The notes under the pieces are model-generated. The model worked only from the letters and a program-made list of their open reading frames with translations. It was not told where the DNA came from and searched no databases. From Heloderma charlesbogerti (lineage: Eukaryota > Chordata > Lepidosauria > Squamata > Helodermatidae): DNA of 64,000 nt. The position numbers and the translations under genes were made by a program. How positions within the stretch are numbered: the first letter of the stretch is position 1; each line of letters opens with the position of its first letter. The stretch covers positions 744,001 through 808,000 of the forward strand of contig JANEZZ010002758.1 of NCBI GenBank assembly GCA_026122225.1, in the 5' to 3' direction. Below, piece by piece: positions 1 to 11,700 of this stretch.

Positions 1-1888
1 CTAGCCATCTCATCCTCTGCCGTCCCCTTCTCCTTTTGCCTTCAGTCTTTCCCAGCATCAGGGTCTTTTCCAGGGAGTTTTCTCTTCGGCCAAAATATCT
101 GAGCTTCAGTATCTGTCCTTCCAATGAGCAGTCAGGGTTGATTTCCTTTAGGATTGACTGATTTGACCTCCTTGCAGTCCAGGGGACTCGTAAGACTCTT
201 CTCCAGCACCACAATTCGAAAGCATCCATTCTTCGGCGCTCAGCCTTCCTTATAGTCCAGCTCTCACAGCCATACATTACTACTGGGAAAACCATAGCTT
301 TGATTATACGGACCTTTGTCGGCAAGGTGATGTCTCACCTACAGTCTACAGTCACCGTCTGCAGTGATCTTGGAGCCCAAGAAAATAAAATCTGTCACTG
401 CCACCATTTCTTCCCCTCCTATATGCCAGGAAGTGATGGGGCCAGATGCCATGATCTTCGTTTTTTTAATGTTGAGTTTCAAACCAGCTTTTGCACTCTC
501 CACTTTCATCCTCAACAAGGGGCTCTTTAGATCCTCTTCGCTTTCTGCCATTAGGGTGTTATCGTCTGCGTATCTGAGGTTGTTGATAATTCTCCCAGCA
601 ATCTTAATCCCGGCCTGTGATTCATCCAACCCGGCATTTCTCATGATGTACTCTGCATATCAGTTAAATAAGCAGGGTGACAATATGCAGCCTTGTCGTA
701 CTCCTTTCCCAATTTGGAACCAATCGGTTGTTCCATGTCTGGTTCTTACTGTTTCTTCTTGACCATGTACAGGTTTCTCAGGAGACAGGTAAGGTGGTCT
801 GGTACTCCCATCTCTTTGCCACAGTTTGCCACAGTTTGTTGTGATCCACACAATCAAAGGCTTTAGCATAGCCAATGAAGCAGAAATAGATGTTTTTCTG
901 GAATTCTCTTGCTTTCTCCATGATCCAGTGAATGTTGGTGATTTGATCTCTAGTTCCTCTGCCTCTTCGAAACCCAGCTTGTACTTCCGGTAGTTCTCGG
1001 TTCACATACTGCCGAAGCCTAGCTTGTAGGATTTTGAGCATCACCTTGCTGGCATGTGAAATGAGCGCAATTGTTCGGTAGTTTGAACACTCTTTGGCAC
1101 TGCCCTTCTTTGGAACTGGAATGTAAACTGACCTTTTCCAGTCTTGTGGCCTCTGTTGAGTGTTCCAAAGTTGTTGGCATATTGAGTGCAGCACTTTAAC
1201 AGCATCATCTTTTAGGATTTTAAACAGCTCAGCTGGAAGACTGTCATCTCCGCTAGCTTTGTTGTTAGTAATGCTTCCTAAGGCCCACTTGATTTCACTC
1301 TCTAGGATGTCCGGCTCAAGTTCAGTGACCACACTATCATGGCTATCGGGGACATTAAGATCTTTCCTGTATAGTTCTTCTGTGTATTCTTGCCACCTCT
1401 TCTTAATCTCATCTGCTTCTGTTAGGTCCCTGCCTTCTTTGTCCTTTATCATGCCCGTCTTTGCACAAAACGTTACCTTGATACCTCCAATTTTCTTGAA
1501 AAGATCTCTAGTCTTTCCCATTCTATTGTTTTCCTCAATTTCTTTGCATTGTTCATTTAAGAAGGCCTTCTTGTCTCTCCTTGCTATTCTCTGGAACTCT
1601 GAATTCAGTTGGATATATCTTCCCCTTTCTCCCTTGCTTTTCGCTTCCCTTCTTTCCTCAGCTACTTGTAAAGCCTCATCAGACAGCCACTTCGCTTTCT
1701 TGCATTTCTTTTTGTTTGGGATGATTTCGTTGCTGCCTCCTGAACAATGTTACGGACCTCCATCTATAGTTCCTCAGGCGCTCTGTCCATCAGGTCTAAT
1801 CCCTTAAATCTATTCATCACCTCCACTGTGTATTCATAAGGGATATGATTTAGGTCATACCTGTATGGTTTGTTTGCTTTGACCACCC
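1..1888 (-). mobile_element. BovB (RTE) LINE, 3' part, cut by window edge
   Basis: Read on the minus strand this is the 3' part of a BovB non-LTR retrotransposon. A 247-codon frame (778-1521) covers the linker and the start of the reverse transcriptase. A further frame (339-644) carries the YADD catalytic box (LRYADDNTLMAE) and the KTKIMASGP segment. Frameshifts separate the pieces, so it is dead. The 5' end is truncated near 1865-1890, where it abuts CR1 sequence; the 3' tail lies beyond base 1. It sits in a MFN1 intron in the same orientation as the gene. Compared with the copy at 47.5 kb it retains the finger region missing there. Confidence 0.9.
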
Positions 1889-2905
1889 TAATTAATCTGG
1901 TGTCATCTGTAAACTTGGCCACGTCACTGCTCACTCCTAATTCCAAATCATTTATGAACAGGTTGAAAAGCATTGTTCCTAATACGGATCCCTGTGGGAC
2001 CCCCTCTATTTACTTCCCTCCATTGGAAGAATTTACCATTTATTCTTACTCTCTGCTTCCTGCTCTTTAACCAGTTACTGAGCCGTAAGAGGATCTGTCC
2101 TCTTATTCCATGACTTCTAAGTTTGCTCAGGAGTCTTTGATGAGGGACTTTGTCTAAAGCCTGTTGGAAGTCCAAGTAAACAATGTCTACCAGATCACCG
2201 CTGTCTACATGTTTATTGACACTCTCAAGGAACTCTAAAAAGTTTGTGAGACAGGACTTACCTTTGCAGAAGCCATGTTGATCCTTTTTCAGCAGGGCTT
2301 GTCCTTCTATATGCTTACTAATTTTACCTTTAAGAATGCCTTCAACCAATTTACCTGGAACAGATGTTACTCTAACGGGCCTGTAACTTCCCAGATCCCC
2401 CCTGTATCCCTTTTTGAATATTGGTGTTACACTGGCCATCTTCCAGTCATCTGGTATAGAGACTGATCTTAGGGACATGTTGCATGTTTTGGTTAGAAGA
2501 TCAGCAATTTCATATTTGAGTTCTTTGAGAACTCTAGGATGGATACCATCTGGGACCGGTGATTTATTTGCTTTCAATTTATCAGTAAGGTTGAGAACTT
2601 CATCTTTTGTCACCACTATTTGCCTCAGTTCCTCAGACTCCCTTCCTGAAAACATCAGTTCAGGCACAGGTATCTGTCCTATATCTTCTGCAGTGAGGAT
2701 GGATGAAAAGTATTCATTCAGCTTCTCTGCAATCTCCTTGTCCTCCTTCAGTACTCCTTTAACTCCATTGTTATCCAACAGTCCAACTGCCTCCCTAGCT
2801 GGTTTTCTGCTTCTGATATATTTAAAGAATTCTTTATTGTTGGCCTTGATGTTGATAGCAATATACTCTTCATTAAGTTCCATAATTGCAATTAATCTGT
2901 CTAGT
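1889..2905 (-). mobile_element. CR1 LINE fragment, reverse transcriptase region
   Basis: The minus-strand frame at 1948-2883 (311 codons) has the CR1-type RT blocks: ANKSPVPDGIHPRVLKEL, PDDWKMASVTPIFKKG, GSYRPVRVTSVPGKL and LDFQQALDKVPHQRLL. A frameshift near 2000 moves the LFNLFINDLE segment and the catalytic box into another frame. That box reads FTDDT, where CR1 normally has FADDT. The fragment stops where BovB sequence begins (about 1890), so the BovB probably inserted into this older CR1; the CR1 3' end would then lie left of the window. Non-functional. Confidence 0.88.
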
Positions 2906-3802
2906 TTTTAAAGTTTAAATACCAATTGTGTGTTGGGGGGTAGTGAGAGGAGGGTGATCAGGTTCAGGAGCATAGCACATATGGAAGGTGGATTTAACCC
3001 TTTCCCCACCCATGCCATGATCCTCATAAAATTTTCCCTCCTGCAAGCTGCTCTTAGCTCTGGGATGGAAATTTCCATTATTACCAATGGAAACTTGCCA
3101 CTCAGAGCTAATGGGGGTGGGTGGGGATTTTCACTGGGACTGCACCATTGGGGGCAGAGGTTTAACACACACACAACCTACCCTGGGGTCTTGATCTAAC
3201 CCTCTTACAATTGCTATTTAAAATTTAAGAACTACAGATGTTAATTGAAACTGCATTATGTTTTCTGACCATCCAGATTAGGAGATCACATTGCCTTATT
3301 TAATTGTAAAGGATGCTTCAATGAAAGGGCTCTCAGACACATCAGGAACATAAAATACGACCCTTTTCTACACAGCTGTGGATTTGCTGGTTTGTTTGTT
3401 TACAGCCAACTAGAGAGTAAATTGCAGAGAGGAGATCTGACCGTGAATTTCCTGGTTGACAACCCAGTCATTGCCCTCAGCCATGTTAGCTTATTTATTG
3501 CTCCAGTGATGTAGATGAATCTCTGAAGTGGAACCCCAAAACCCCTTTCACTTGTTATAAGATGTATGCAACAAGCAAGATACTTTCCCTCCTGCAAAGC
3601 CCACACCCTGGCTTTAGAAATCTGGTGATAAAAACTGGCTGCAGATTCCATTGCATTGTGAAAGATGTAACATGGGTCAAGGTCCAGTCAGAGCAGCTGT
3701 CCCCCCATGCAAGAAGTGTGTCCCTGTTCTGACTGGATCTTGAACTTGTCTGCACTGTGCATAGAATTGTGACACACTTCCTGTTAGTCACCATGCCTTA
3801 GC
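2906..3802. other. MFN1 intron sequence without recognised gene
   Basis: No exon-like reading frame was recognised. Bases 2985-3175 have a weak inverted-repeat look (GGTGGG against CCCACC flanks, and paired AGAGCTAA/TTAGCTCT segments), perhaps an old MITE. The rest looks like unique intron. Confidence 0.5.
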
Positions 3803-3940
3803 TGGGGTGGGCAACTTGTGGCCCCCCAGATGTTTTGGCCTACAACTCCCATCAGCCATAGCCAGCATAGTCAATGATGAGGGATTATGGGACTTGTAGG
3901 CCAAAACATTTGGAAGGCCACAAGTCGCCCAACCCTGACC
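3803..3940. repeat. Palindromic MITE (family D)
   Basis: The two halves are imperfect reverse complements: GGTGGGCAACTTGTGGC... at the left and ...GCCACAAGTCGCCCAACCC at the right, around a core that reads CTACAACTCCCATCAGCC. Related copies are near 12.36, 18.03 and 49.35 kb. The structure suggests a non-autonomous DNA transposon; the superfamily is not determined. Confidence 0.7.
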
Positions 3941-3942
3941 TA

Positions 3943-5119
3943 GGTATTTGGCCCTTTTGTGTCCCTCCTGGCTAATAAAAGCTAGCCGAAGGGGTATGAC
4001 TGGGTGGGTCCAGGGAGTGATAAATGCTTCCCTACGGGAAGGGGTGGTCCCTGCTGTCCTTAAGGAGGCAGTAGTGCGGCCACTCCTGAAGAAGCCCACC
4101 CTGGACCCAATGGTATTAGATAACTACCGCCCAGTCGCAAATACCCCTTTTCTAGGGAAGGTACTTGAGAGGGTTGTGGCGAACCAATTGCAGGCACTCC
4201 TGGAGGATACTGATTATCTAGACCCATTTCAGTTTGGGTTTTGTTCTGGTTACAGGACTGAATCAGCCTTGGTCGCCCTGATGGATGCCCTTCATCGAGA
4301 GAGGGACAGGGAGAGCGCAACCCTGTTAATTCTGCTCGATCTCTCATCGGCTTTTGATACCATTGACCATGGTACCTGCCTGGATCGACTCCGTGGGATG
4401 GGTATTGGAGGCACTGTGCTACAGTGGTTCCGGTCCTACCTACGGGGCCGATTTCAGACAGTAACGTTGGGTGACTATTCCTCGGCCCCTTGGCAACTGA
4501 GCTATGGGGTGCCGCAGGGTACCATCCTGTCCCCAGTGTTGTTTAACATCTATATGAAGCCGCTGGGAGCGGTCATTAGGGGATTTGGAGCTAAATGCCA
4601 TCAGTATGCTGATGACACACAGCAGTATCTCCCTGTGACATCTGAATCAGGAGAGGCTGTGAAAGTCCTGAATCGGGGCCTAGACTCAGTAATGGGCTGG
4701 ATGAGGGCCAATAAACTGAAGCTGAATCCTGGCAAGATGGAAGCCCTGTGGGTGAGTGGTTCCTGGGTCCGGGAGATAGGCTCATTGCCTTTTCTGGATG
4801 GGGTTGCACTCCCTCTGAAAGATCAGGTCCGTAGTCTGGGGTTACTCCTAGATCCATCATTGTCGCTGGAGGCCCAAGTGGCTGCGGCGGCTCAGAGTGC
4901 CTTTTACCAGCTTCAGCTGGTTCGCTAGCTACGGCCTCTCCTGAACAGGGATAGCTTGACCACGGTGGTACAGGCATTAGTAACCTCAAGACTGGATTAC
5001 TGCAATGCTCTCTATGTAGGGCTGCCCTTTAACCACTGTTTTATTCTTTATCATGTTGTTCACCGCTCTGAAATCTTCTGATGAAGAGCGGTATATAAAT
5101 ATTGTAAATAGATAAATAA
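3943..5119 (+). mobile_element. L2-like LINE fragment with RT domain
   Basis: A plus-strand frame (3948-4928, 326 residues) carries reverse-transcriptase blocks in order: NYRPVANTPFLGK, LLILLDLSSAFDTIDHG, GVPQGTILSPVLFNIYMKPL, the catalytic CHQYADDTQ, and MRANKLKLNPGK. It stops at a TAG where the related copy at 25.6 kb has a glutamine codon (LVYQL). Downstream homology continues to SRLDYCNALYVGLPF and then jumps straight to the 3' tail (CTGATGAAGAGCGGTATATAAA with a GATA/AATA tail at about 5119), so the C-terminus is deleted. It is antisense to MFN1, in an intron. Confidence 0.88.
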
Positions 5120-5656
5120 AATTGAAATTTCTCTTTTCTGAATCTATCGCCGTATACATGCCTACCATCTCCCCAAATCACCCTTTGTACGTGACAAATG
5201 CATAATTAAAATGAAAATGTAATACACCAGCCTCGGTTAAGATTAAACAACTGTAGCCAGGTAGGCTCTGGGCCAATGACAACATTCTGGAATTTGCCCC
5301 TTTTCAAAACATTTTTCTCCTGAGCTTCTCTCAGGAAGTCCTTTTTTGCGACCCATCTGGCAGGGCCTCTGCATTTTAAAACTCAAGCACTGATAACCTG
5401 AAAGTGACAGCAGGGACTATTGTTGCATTGTGCTTGCTTTTGTTGAGGAAGCACAGATTTAAAATTCAGACAAGTTCTAGATTCCCTTTTTAAGCTCGAT
5501 CATGGGACTCCCTCTTCTTCCAGCTGTAACCAAGCCAACCTGTGTGCAGTGGCTTAGCATTTAGAGAGGAAAGCACTGCCAAGAGAGAAACTGTATTTAA
5601 AAGTAAGATCCACTGCCTTGTGGTGCCTTTATACAAAAAAAATTAAATAGCCATAC
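5120..5656. other. Unique intron sequence 3' of MFN1 exon 5
   Basis: Moderately AT-rich intron sequence between the L2-like LINE and the donor of exon 5. No repeat or further exon was recognised. Confidence 0.5.
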
Positions 5657-5781
5657 CTGTCCACTAACACCAAGTCATCTCTCAGGAGGGCACACCTGGC
5701 CTTGGGCCAAAACACGTGCACCAGACAGCCGGCCTCCAGGTCTTTATCCATATGGAGGGCATGGGCAAGCTGATTAACCGT
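5657..5781 (-). CDS. MFN1: MFN1 coding exon 4 of those seen (GTPase)
   Basis: 125 bp, entering at phase 0 after a TTTACAG acceptor and leaving at phase 2 through ACAG/GTATGG. It encodes [18 protein letters not shown], then [15 protein letters not shown] and RDDLVLVD. The remembered human protein has R where this copy has H in LVHVFWP, and K in place of R in PKARC. Confidence 0.95.
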
Positions 5782-8700
5782 CTGTAAAGAAGTTAACATG
5801 TTAGAAAAAGGTCAATACCTGCTAAAGTGGTATGACAACTTAAAGATGCTCATTCCTTATTAAGCTGTTCCTAGAACGCCTTTCCATGGATCACTGCCTT
5901 GTTGTGGTGAAGAGACTTGCGTAACTCAGTGAAGCCATAAGCTATGCCGTGAAAGGCCACCCAAGACGGACAGGTCATGGTGGAGAATTCTGACAAAATG
6001 TGGTCCACTGGAGAAGGAAATGGCAACCCACTCCAGTATTCTTGCCAAGAAAACCCCATGGAACGTATCACAAGGCTAAAAGAGATGATGCCGGAAGATG
6101 AGCCCCTCAGGTCGGAAGGTGTCCAATATACTACTGGGGAAGAGCAGAGGGAATTTCCAAGTAGCGCCAGAAAGAGTGAAGCGGCTGGGCCAAAGCCAAA
6201 AGGACACTCAGCTGTGGATGTGTCTGGTGGTGAAAAGAAAGTCCGAAGCTGTAAAGAACAATATTGTTTAGGAAACCGGAATGTAAGATCAATGAATCAA
6301 GGTAAGCTGGAGGTGGTCAAACATGAGATGGCAAGATTGAACATCGACATCTTGGGAATCAGCGAACTAAAATGGACAAGCATGGGCAAATTTAATTCAG
6401 GTGATCATCATATCTACTACTGTGGGCAAGAATCCCTTAGAAGAAATGGAGTAGCACTCATAGTCAACAAAAGGGTGGGAAAAGCAGTACTGGGGTACAA
6501 TCTCAAAAACGATAGAATGATCTCAGTACGAAATCAAGGCAAACCATTCAACATCACAGTAACTCAAGTCTATGCCCCAACCACTGAGGCCGAAGAAGCT
6601 GAGGTTGATCGGTTCTATGAAGACCTACAACACCTTCTAGAACTAACACCAAAAAAAGATGTCCTCTTCATCATAGGGGATTGGAATGCTAAAGTAGGAA
6701 ATCAAGAAATCACCGGGATAACAGGCAAGCATGGCCTCGGTGTACAAAATGAAGCAGGACAAAGGCTAATAGAGTTTTGCCAAGAGAACACGCTGATCAT
6801 AGCAAACACTCTTTTCCAACAGCACAAGAGGCGACTCTACACATGGACATCACCAGATGGTCAATATCGAAATCAGATTGATTATGTCCTTTGCAGCCAA
6901 AGATGGAGAAGCTCTATACAGTCAGTCAAAACAAGACCTGGAGCTGACTGTGGTTCAGATCATGAGCTTCTTCTTGCAAAATTTCAGCTTAAATTGAAGA
7001 ACGTAGGGAAAACCACTAAACCATTGAGGTATGACCTAAATCATATGCCTTATGAATATACAGTGGAGGTGAGGAATAGATTTAAGGGATTAAACCTGAT
7101 AGACAGAGTGCTTGAGGAACTATGGACGGAAGTCCGTAACATTGTTCAGGAGGCAGCAACTCAATCCATCCCAAACAAAAAGAAATGCAAGAAAGCCAAG
7201 TGGCTGTCTGATGAGGCTTTACAAATAGCTGAGGAAGGAAGGGGAGTGAAAAGCAAGGGAGAAAGGGGAAGATATATCCAGCTGGATGCAGAGTTCTAGA
7301 GAATAGCAAGGAGAGACAAGAAGGCCTTCTTAAATGAACAATGCAAAGAAATCGAGGAAAGCAATAGAATGGGAAAGACTACAGATCTCTTCAAGAAATC
7401 AGAGATATTAAGGGCCCCTTGTTGAGGGTGAAAGTGGAGTGCAAAAGCTGGTTTGAAACTCAACATTAAAAAAACGAAGATCATGGCATCTGGCCCCATC
7501 ACTTCCTGGCATACAGGAGGGGAAGAAATGGAGGCAGTGACAGATTTTATTTTCTTGGGCTCCAAGATCACCCCAGATGGTGACTGTAGCCATGAAATTA
7601 AAAGACGCTTGCTCCTTGGGAGGAAAGCTATGGCAAACCTAGACAGCATAGTCAGAAGCAGAGACATCACCTTGCCGACAAAGGTCCGTATAATCAAAGC
7701 TATGGTTTTCCCAGTAGTAATGTATGGCTGTGAGAGCTGGACTATAAGGAAGGCTGAGCGCCGAAGAACTGATGCTTTCGAACTGCGGTGCTGGAGAAGA
7801 GTCTTACGAGTCCCCTGGACTGCAAGGAGGTCAAATCAGTCCATCCTAAAGGAAATCAACCCTGACTGCTCATTGGAAGGACAGATACTGAAGCTGAAGC
7901 TCAAATATTTTGGCCACCTAATGAGAAAAGTCACTGGAAAAGACCCTGATGCTGGGAAAGACTGAAGGCAAAAGGAGAAGGGGACGGCAGAGGATGAGAT
8001 GGCTAGATAGCATCACCGATGCAATGGATATGAACTTGAGCACACTCCGGGAGAGAGCGGAGGACAGGAAGGCCTGGCATGCTATGGTTCATGGGGTCAC
8101 GAAGAGTCGGACACGACGTAACGACTGAACAACAACAAAAGAACGCCTTTAAGGCAGGGGTGTGCAGACTTTAGGCCTGTGTGATCTACTTCTTTTTAAC
8201 AGAAAGCCAGTATTCATCACCCATAGCCTGGAATAAAAAACATACAATTCTCAGCAAGGAATATGTTTTGAGTACCAGAACTGAACAGAGCTCACAGTCC
8301 TTCTAAAAACACAAAAAATCACTCCTGGTTGCCCCAAGCTTCCTTCATTTCAGGAGTATAACTTAGGGCAGGTCAGAGGTCATTTTATTGCAGCTATTGT
8401 TAAACAATTAGGAATCAAAAGTACTTGTCAGTCTACTGTTAATTATGCACAGATCCCCCAGTAGATCACAATTTACCTTCTGCCCACCCCTGCTTTAATG
8501 CATATTTGAAGTGTGGAATTCTAGCCTATAATAAAGAATCTAATGGCTTCTCCTCAGCTTTCATAAAAAAGTCTGAAAATTAGGAGTACTTTGCTCCTCA
8601 TCAACCCACTCCCACTGATCCTGATTCCCTTACTTCCGCAATCTAAATATTGTCCACAATTGTTCGGTATGTTCCGACCTTCCTTCTATGGCCCCTTTCC

Positions 8701-11700
8701 CAGTTCCAGAAACACACATTTTGGGGGGGGGGGGAGAATTCACCTAAATTAACCAAGATTTATACATATTTGCATAGTTCTTCTGTAATAGAATTTGTGC
8801 TTTCTAAGCAAGCATAAATCCTGCCCTACTGGATGTCTGCATTCTAGCACCTTTTAGATTAAAAGTCTGTTCCCAGCCTCATCATTCTTTTCTCCATAGA
8901 ATATAATCTTCAGGGGCTGTGCATACCAGCCTTTGACAGTGACTTTTTAAAACCTAGAGAACGTTCTTGTGGGTGGCTGGGGGAAGCTAATACATGTTAA
9001 GGAATCTGTGAGTTGTATACTATATGTGACCCATTTAATAAGGTTTCCAGACTCGAGCTTATGAGCCACAAGAACTCCATACCTTGACGCTCTTCTTTTC
9101 TTCAGAGCCTTCAGTCATGAGGTAGGCCTTATCACCATCTGTCCCTTCGACACTGAGGAAACAGTTGGTTGTGTGCCCAATGCCACTGGGAAGCACTTTG
9201 TCCCATAACATTGCATTGATAACCGAACTCTTTCCACTGCTGGTTCTAGAGAGGGGAAGGGAGGACAGGATTAACACACACATGTATACCTTGCTATTTT
9301 AGGCAAGGATGAGAGCACTCTGCACTAACAGCCCCTCCCAACTCCCACAAGCCTGGGAAATCCAAATTCCAAACCAACAAAGAATAGCTAAATTATGTGA
9401 CCTGTAGATTTCAAGGCAAATTGAAACCATACATTTGCGTGATTTCTCTTATTTTATGTTATTCCACAATTTCTACTATTTGGCAACATTTACTGTGGTT
9501 TTGCTAATCATGCAAGGGAAGAGTCTTCTGAGATTTCACCGGGCATCGTCCATACACTTTAGCCCTATGCAGGTGTTCACCTACTTGCGTGTAGGGCTAA
9601 AGTGGGTACATGGATGTTTGCACATACATACGCTCTGTCTCCAGCATCCCCGCATGCCTGGCTTCTGAAGAGGGCTCTGTAAACATGTTCAGCTGAACAT
9701 GATTATAGAGTTCCTGTGATCACCAACCCTGCCTTATCAGGGCTTCCGATCATGGGAACTCTGTAACTGCGTCCAGCTGAATGCGATTACAAAGCCCTAT
9801 ACAGACCTTCAGGGGATGCTGGGGGATATCCCCCTACATGCTTTAGCTCTGCACACAGGCAGGGAAATGCCTGCATAGCACATTTCAAGCACAGTTTCAC
9901 AAATCTAAGAGCTAGAAAGCTGCTTTTATTTTTAAATGAAAGCAGTCTCTCTGGAAGCTGAATTATGCACTCCATAGCAAATGCTGTCCTTTTCTTCCAC
10001 ACTCTGGTGGCTGGTTTAATTTTTGTGAACCGCCTAGACAGCTTTGGCTATGAGGCGGTATAGAAATATCATATAATAAATGAAATGAAATTACACACAT
10101 GTGGCCTTGGTTCTTGGGCTTTGCCCATCCTCCAACTTCAGGGTAATTCCCAAGGCTGTTCAATTTGTTTTTGTTCCCCCCAGTTGTTCAAGATGTGTTA
10201 CCATTTCTAGAGCCAGGCATGGGAGGAGACATTATGGATCCCTGGTTCTGAACTAGTGCAACAGCAAGACTCACGCCAAGATGCTACATCTCCCTCCACC
10301 ACTACAACCCTTCTTAGGGAAAGGGGTCAATCAGTCTGTCTATTAGTCAGGAGACTCAACCTCACCCCATCCCCACCCTCCACAGACAGGCAGTGGGGTG
10401 GGGAGGGGGAAAGAAGGAGAGACACAAAAGACAAAATCCACCAAGAATCTCATCTTGATCCACTTGCTTTGGGCAACCCAATATATCTCGGCCTCCCCAA
10501 GTGCAAGATGGGGACAATGATACTGACTTAGCTCACAGGGTTGCTGAGATAACGCAAAGTCCTTTGAATAACTGAAATGGGCTATACAAATGCTAAGTAT
10601 CATCAACAGCAGGGGGTTTGGGAGGTACCATTCATTTCAAGAGACTTGGTCAGGAAAAGGTTCCTGGTGGATTGTACCCAAATGTTACACATTGGCCTGG
10701 TCCACATGGCCATGTCGGCTGAAACAAGCCACCATGGCTTGTTGCAGCCACTGCGCATGCTGGGCCATTGTTCGGTTATTTAGGGCTGCTGCCCACCCCA
10801 AACAAGCCATGCTGCCCAGGTTTGGATGACACGGCAAACCGCACTGGTGTGGGTAATTAGGAAAATCTGGCCAGCACACACCCAGCATGTGCGGCATCTG
10901 CAACAAGCCATGGTGGCTTGTTTCAGCCACCGTGATCATGTGAATGGGTTGTTCATTATAAAGAAATATAATCTCTTACCTGCCAAAAAAAGCTACTTTC
11001 ATGTGTCGTCGTGCTAGTACCTCACCAATGATCGCCAACTTGTTTTTATATGCCTGTATTTCTACCAGTTCATCCTCGGTGGCTATATGTTCAAGTTCTG
11101 GATTTTTGTACGTTTCTGTGATCAGAAGTGACAATTACAGAGTGACATAACAAAAGATTACTACCTATAGCAGTGCTTTCCCAATTTAATGGGACAAGGC
11201 AGTGCAACGCTGGGGAGTTCTTAGAACCCAGGGATTCACCCCAGGAAGTCCACTTGTGCCTAGACTTTTGTGCCACATGGTCTCCAAGACTCATGGCTAG
11301 CAACCCAGTGACCTAGTACTCCACAGATCTTGACACACTAAATCACAGACCCACATGTACAAATACAACATAGGATCACATCTATCTACACACCTATTAA
11401 AAACATTAGCAGAAGTTACAAGTTCAGCCTATTACGGTTCTGTTCAATGATGTGGGGTGGAAAATTTTTCCACTGATTAATTTTTCTGTGAAAATTTTCT
11501 GTTTCATATGTTCATTAGTAACAATGACCCAGTTCGCACATCATGCTACAATTCATGGGTTGGTTAACCCAGGAATTCCCAGGGATGAGTGAAGTGACAA
11601 GCTATCTGCCTTTGCATGCTCATTGTTTCCATGTTTGATTAACAACCCAGGAACGCCACATTCCTGGGTTATTTCAGGACGTGTGAAGCTAGAAACTCTG

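Larger units (their letters stand above)
9246..10979. other. MFN1 intron with scattered old repeats
   Basis: No coding exon was recognised. The 9500-9860 stretch has two similar blocks ending in CTCTGTAA and GAACATGATTA/GAATGCGATTA words, probably a decayed MITE. Other repeats in it are listed separately. Confidence 0.45.
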
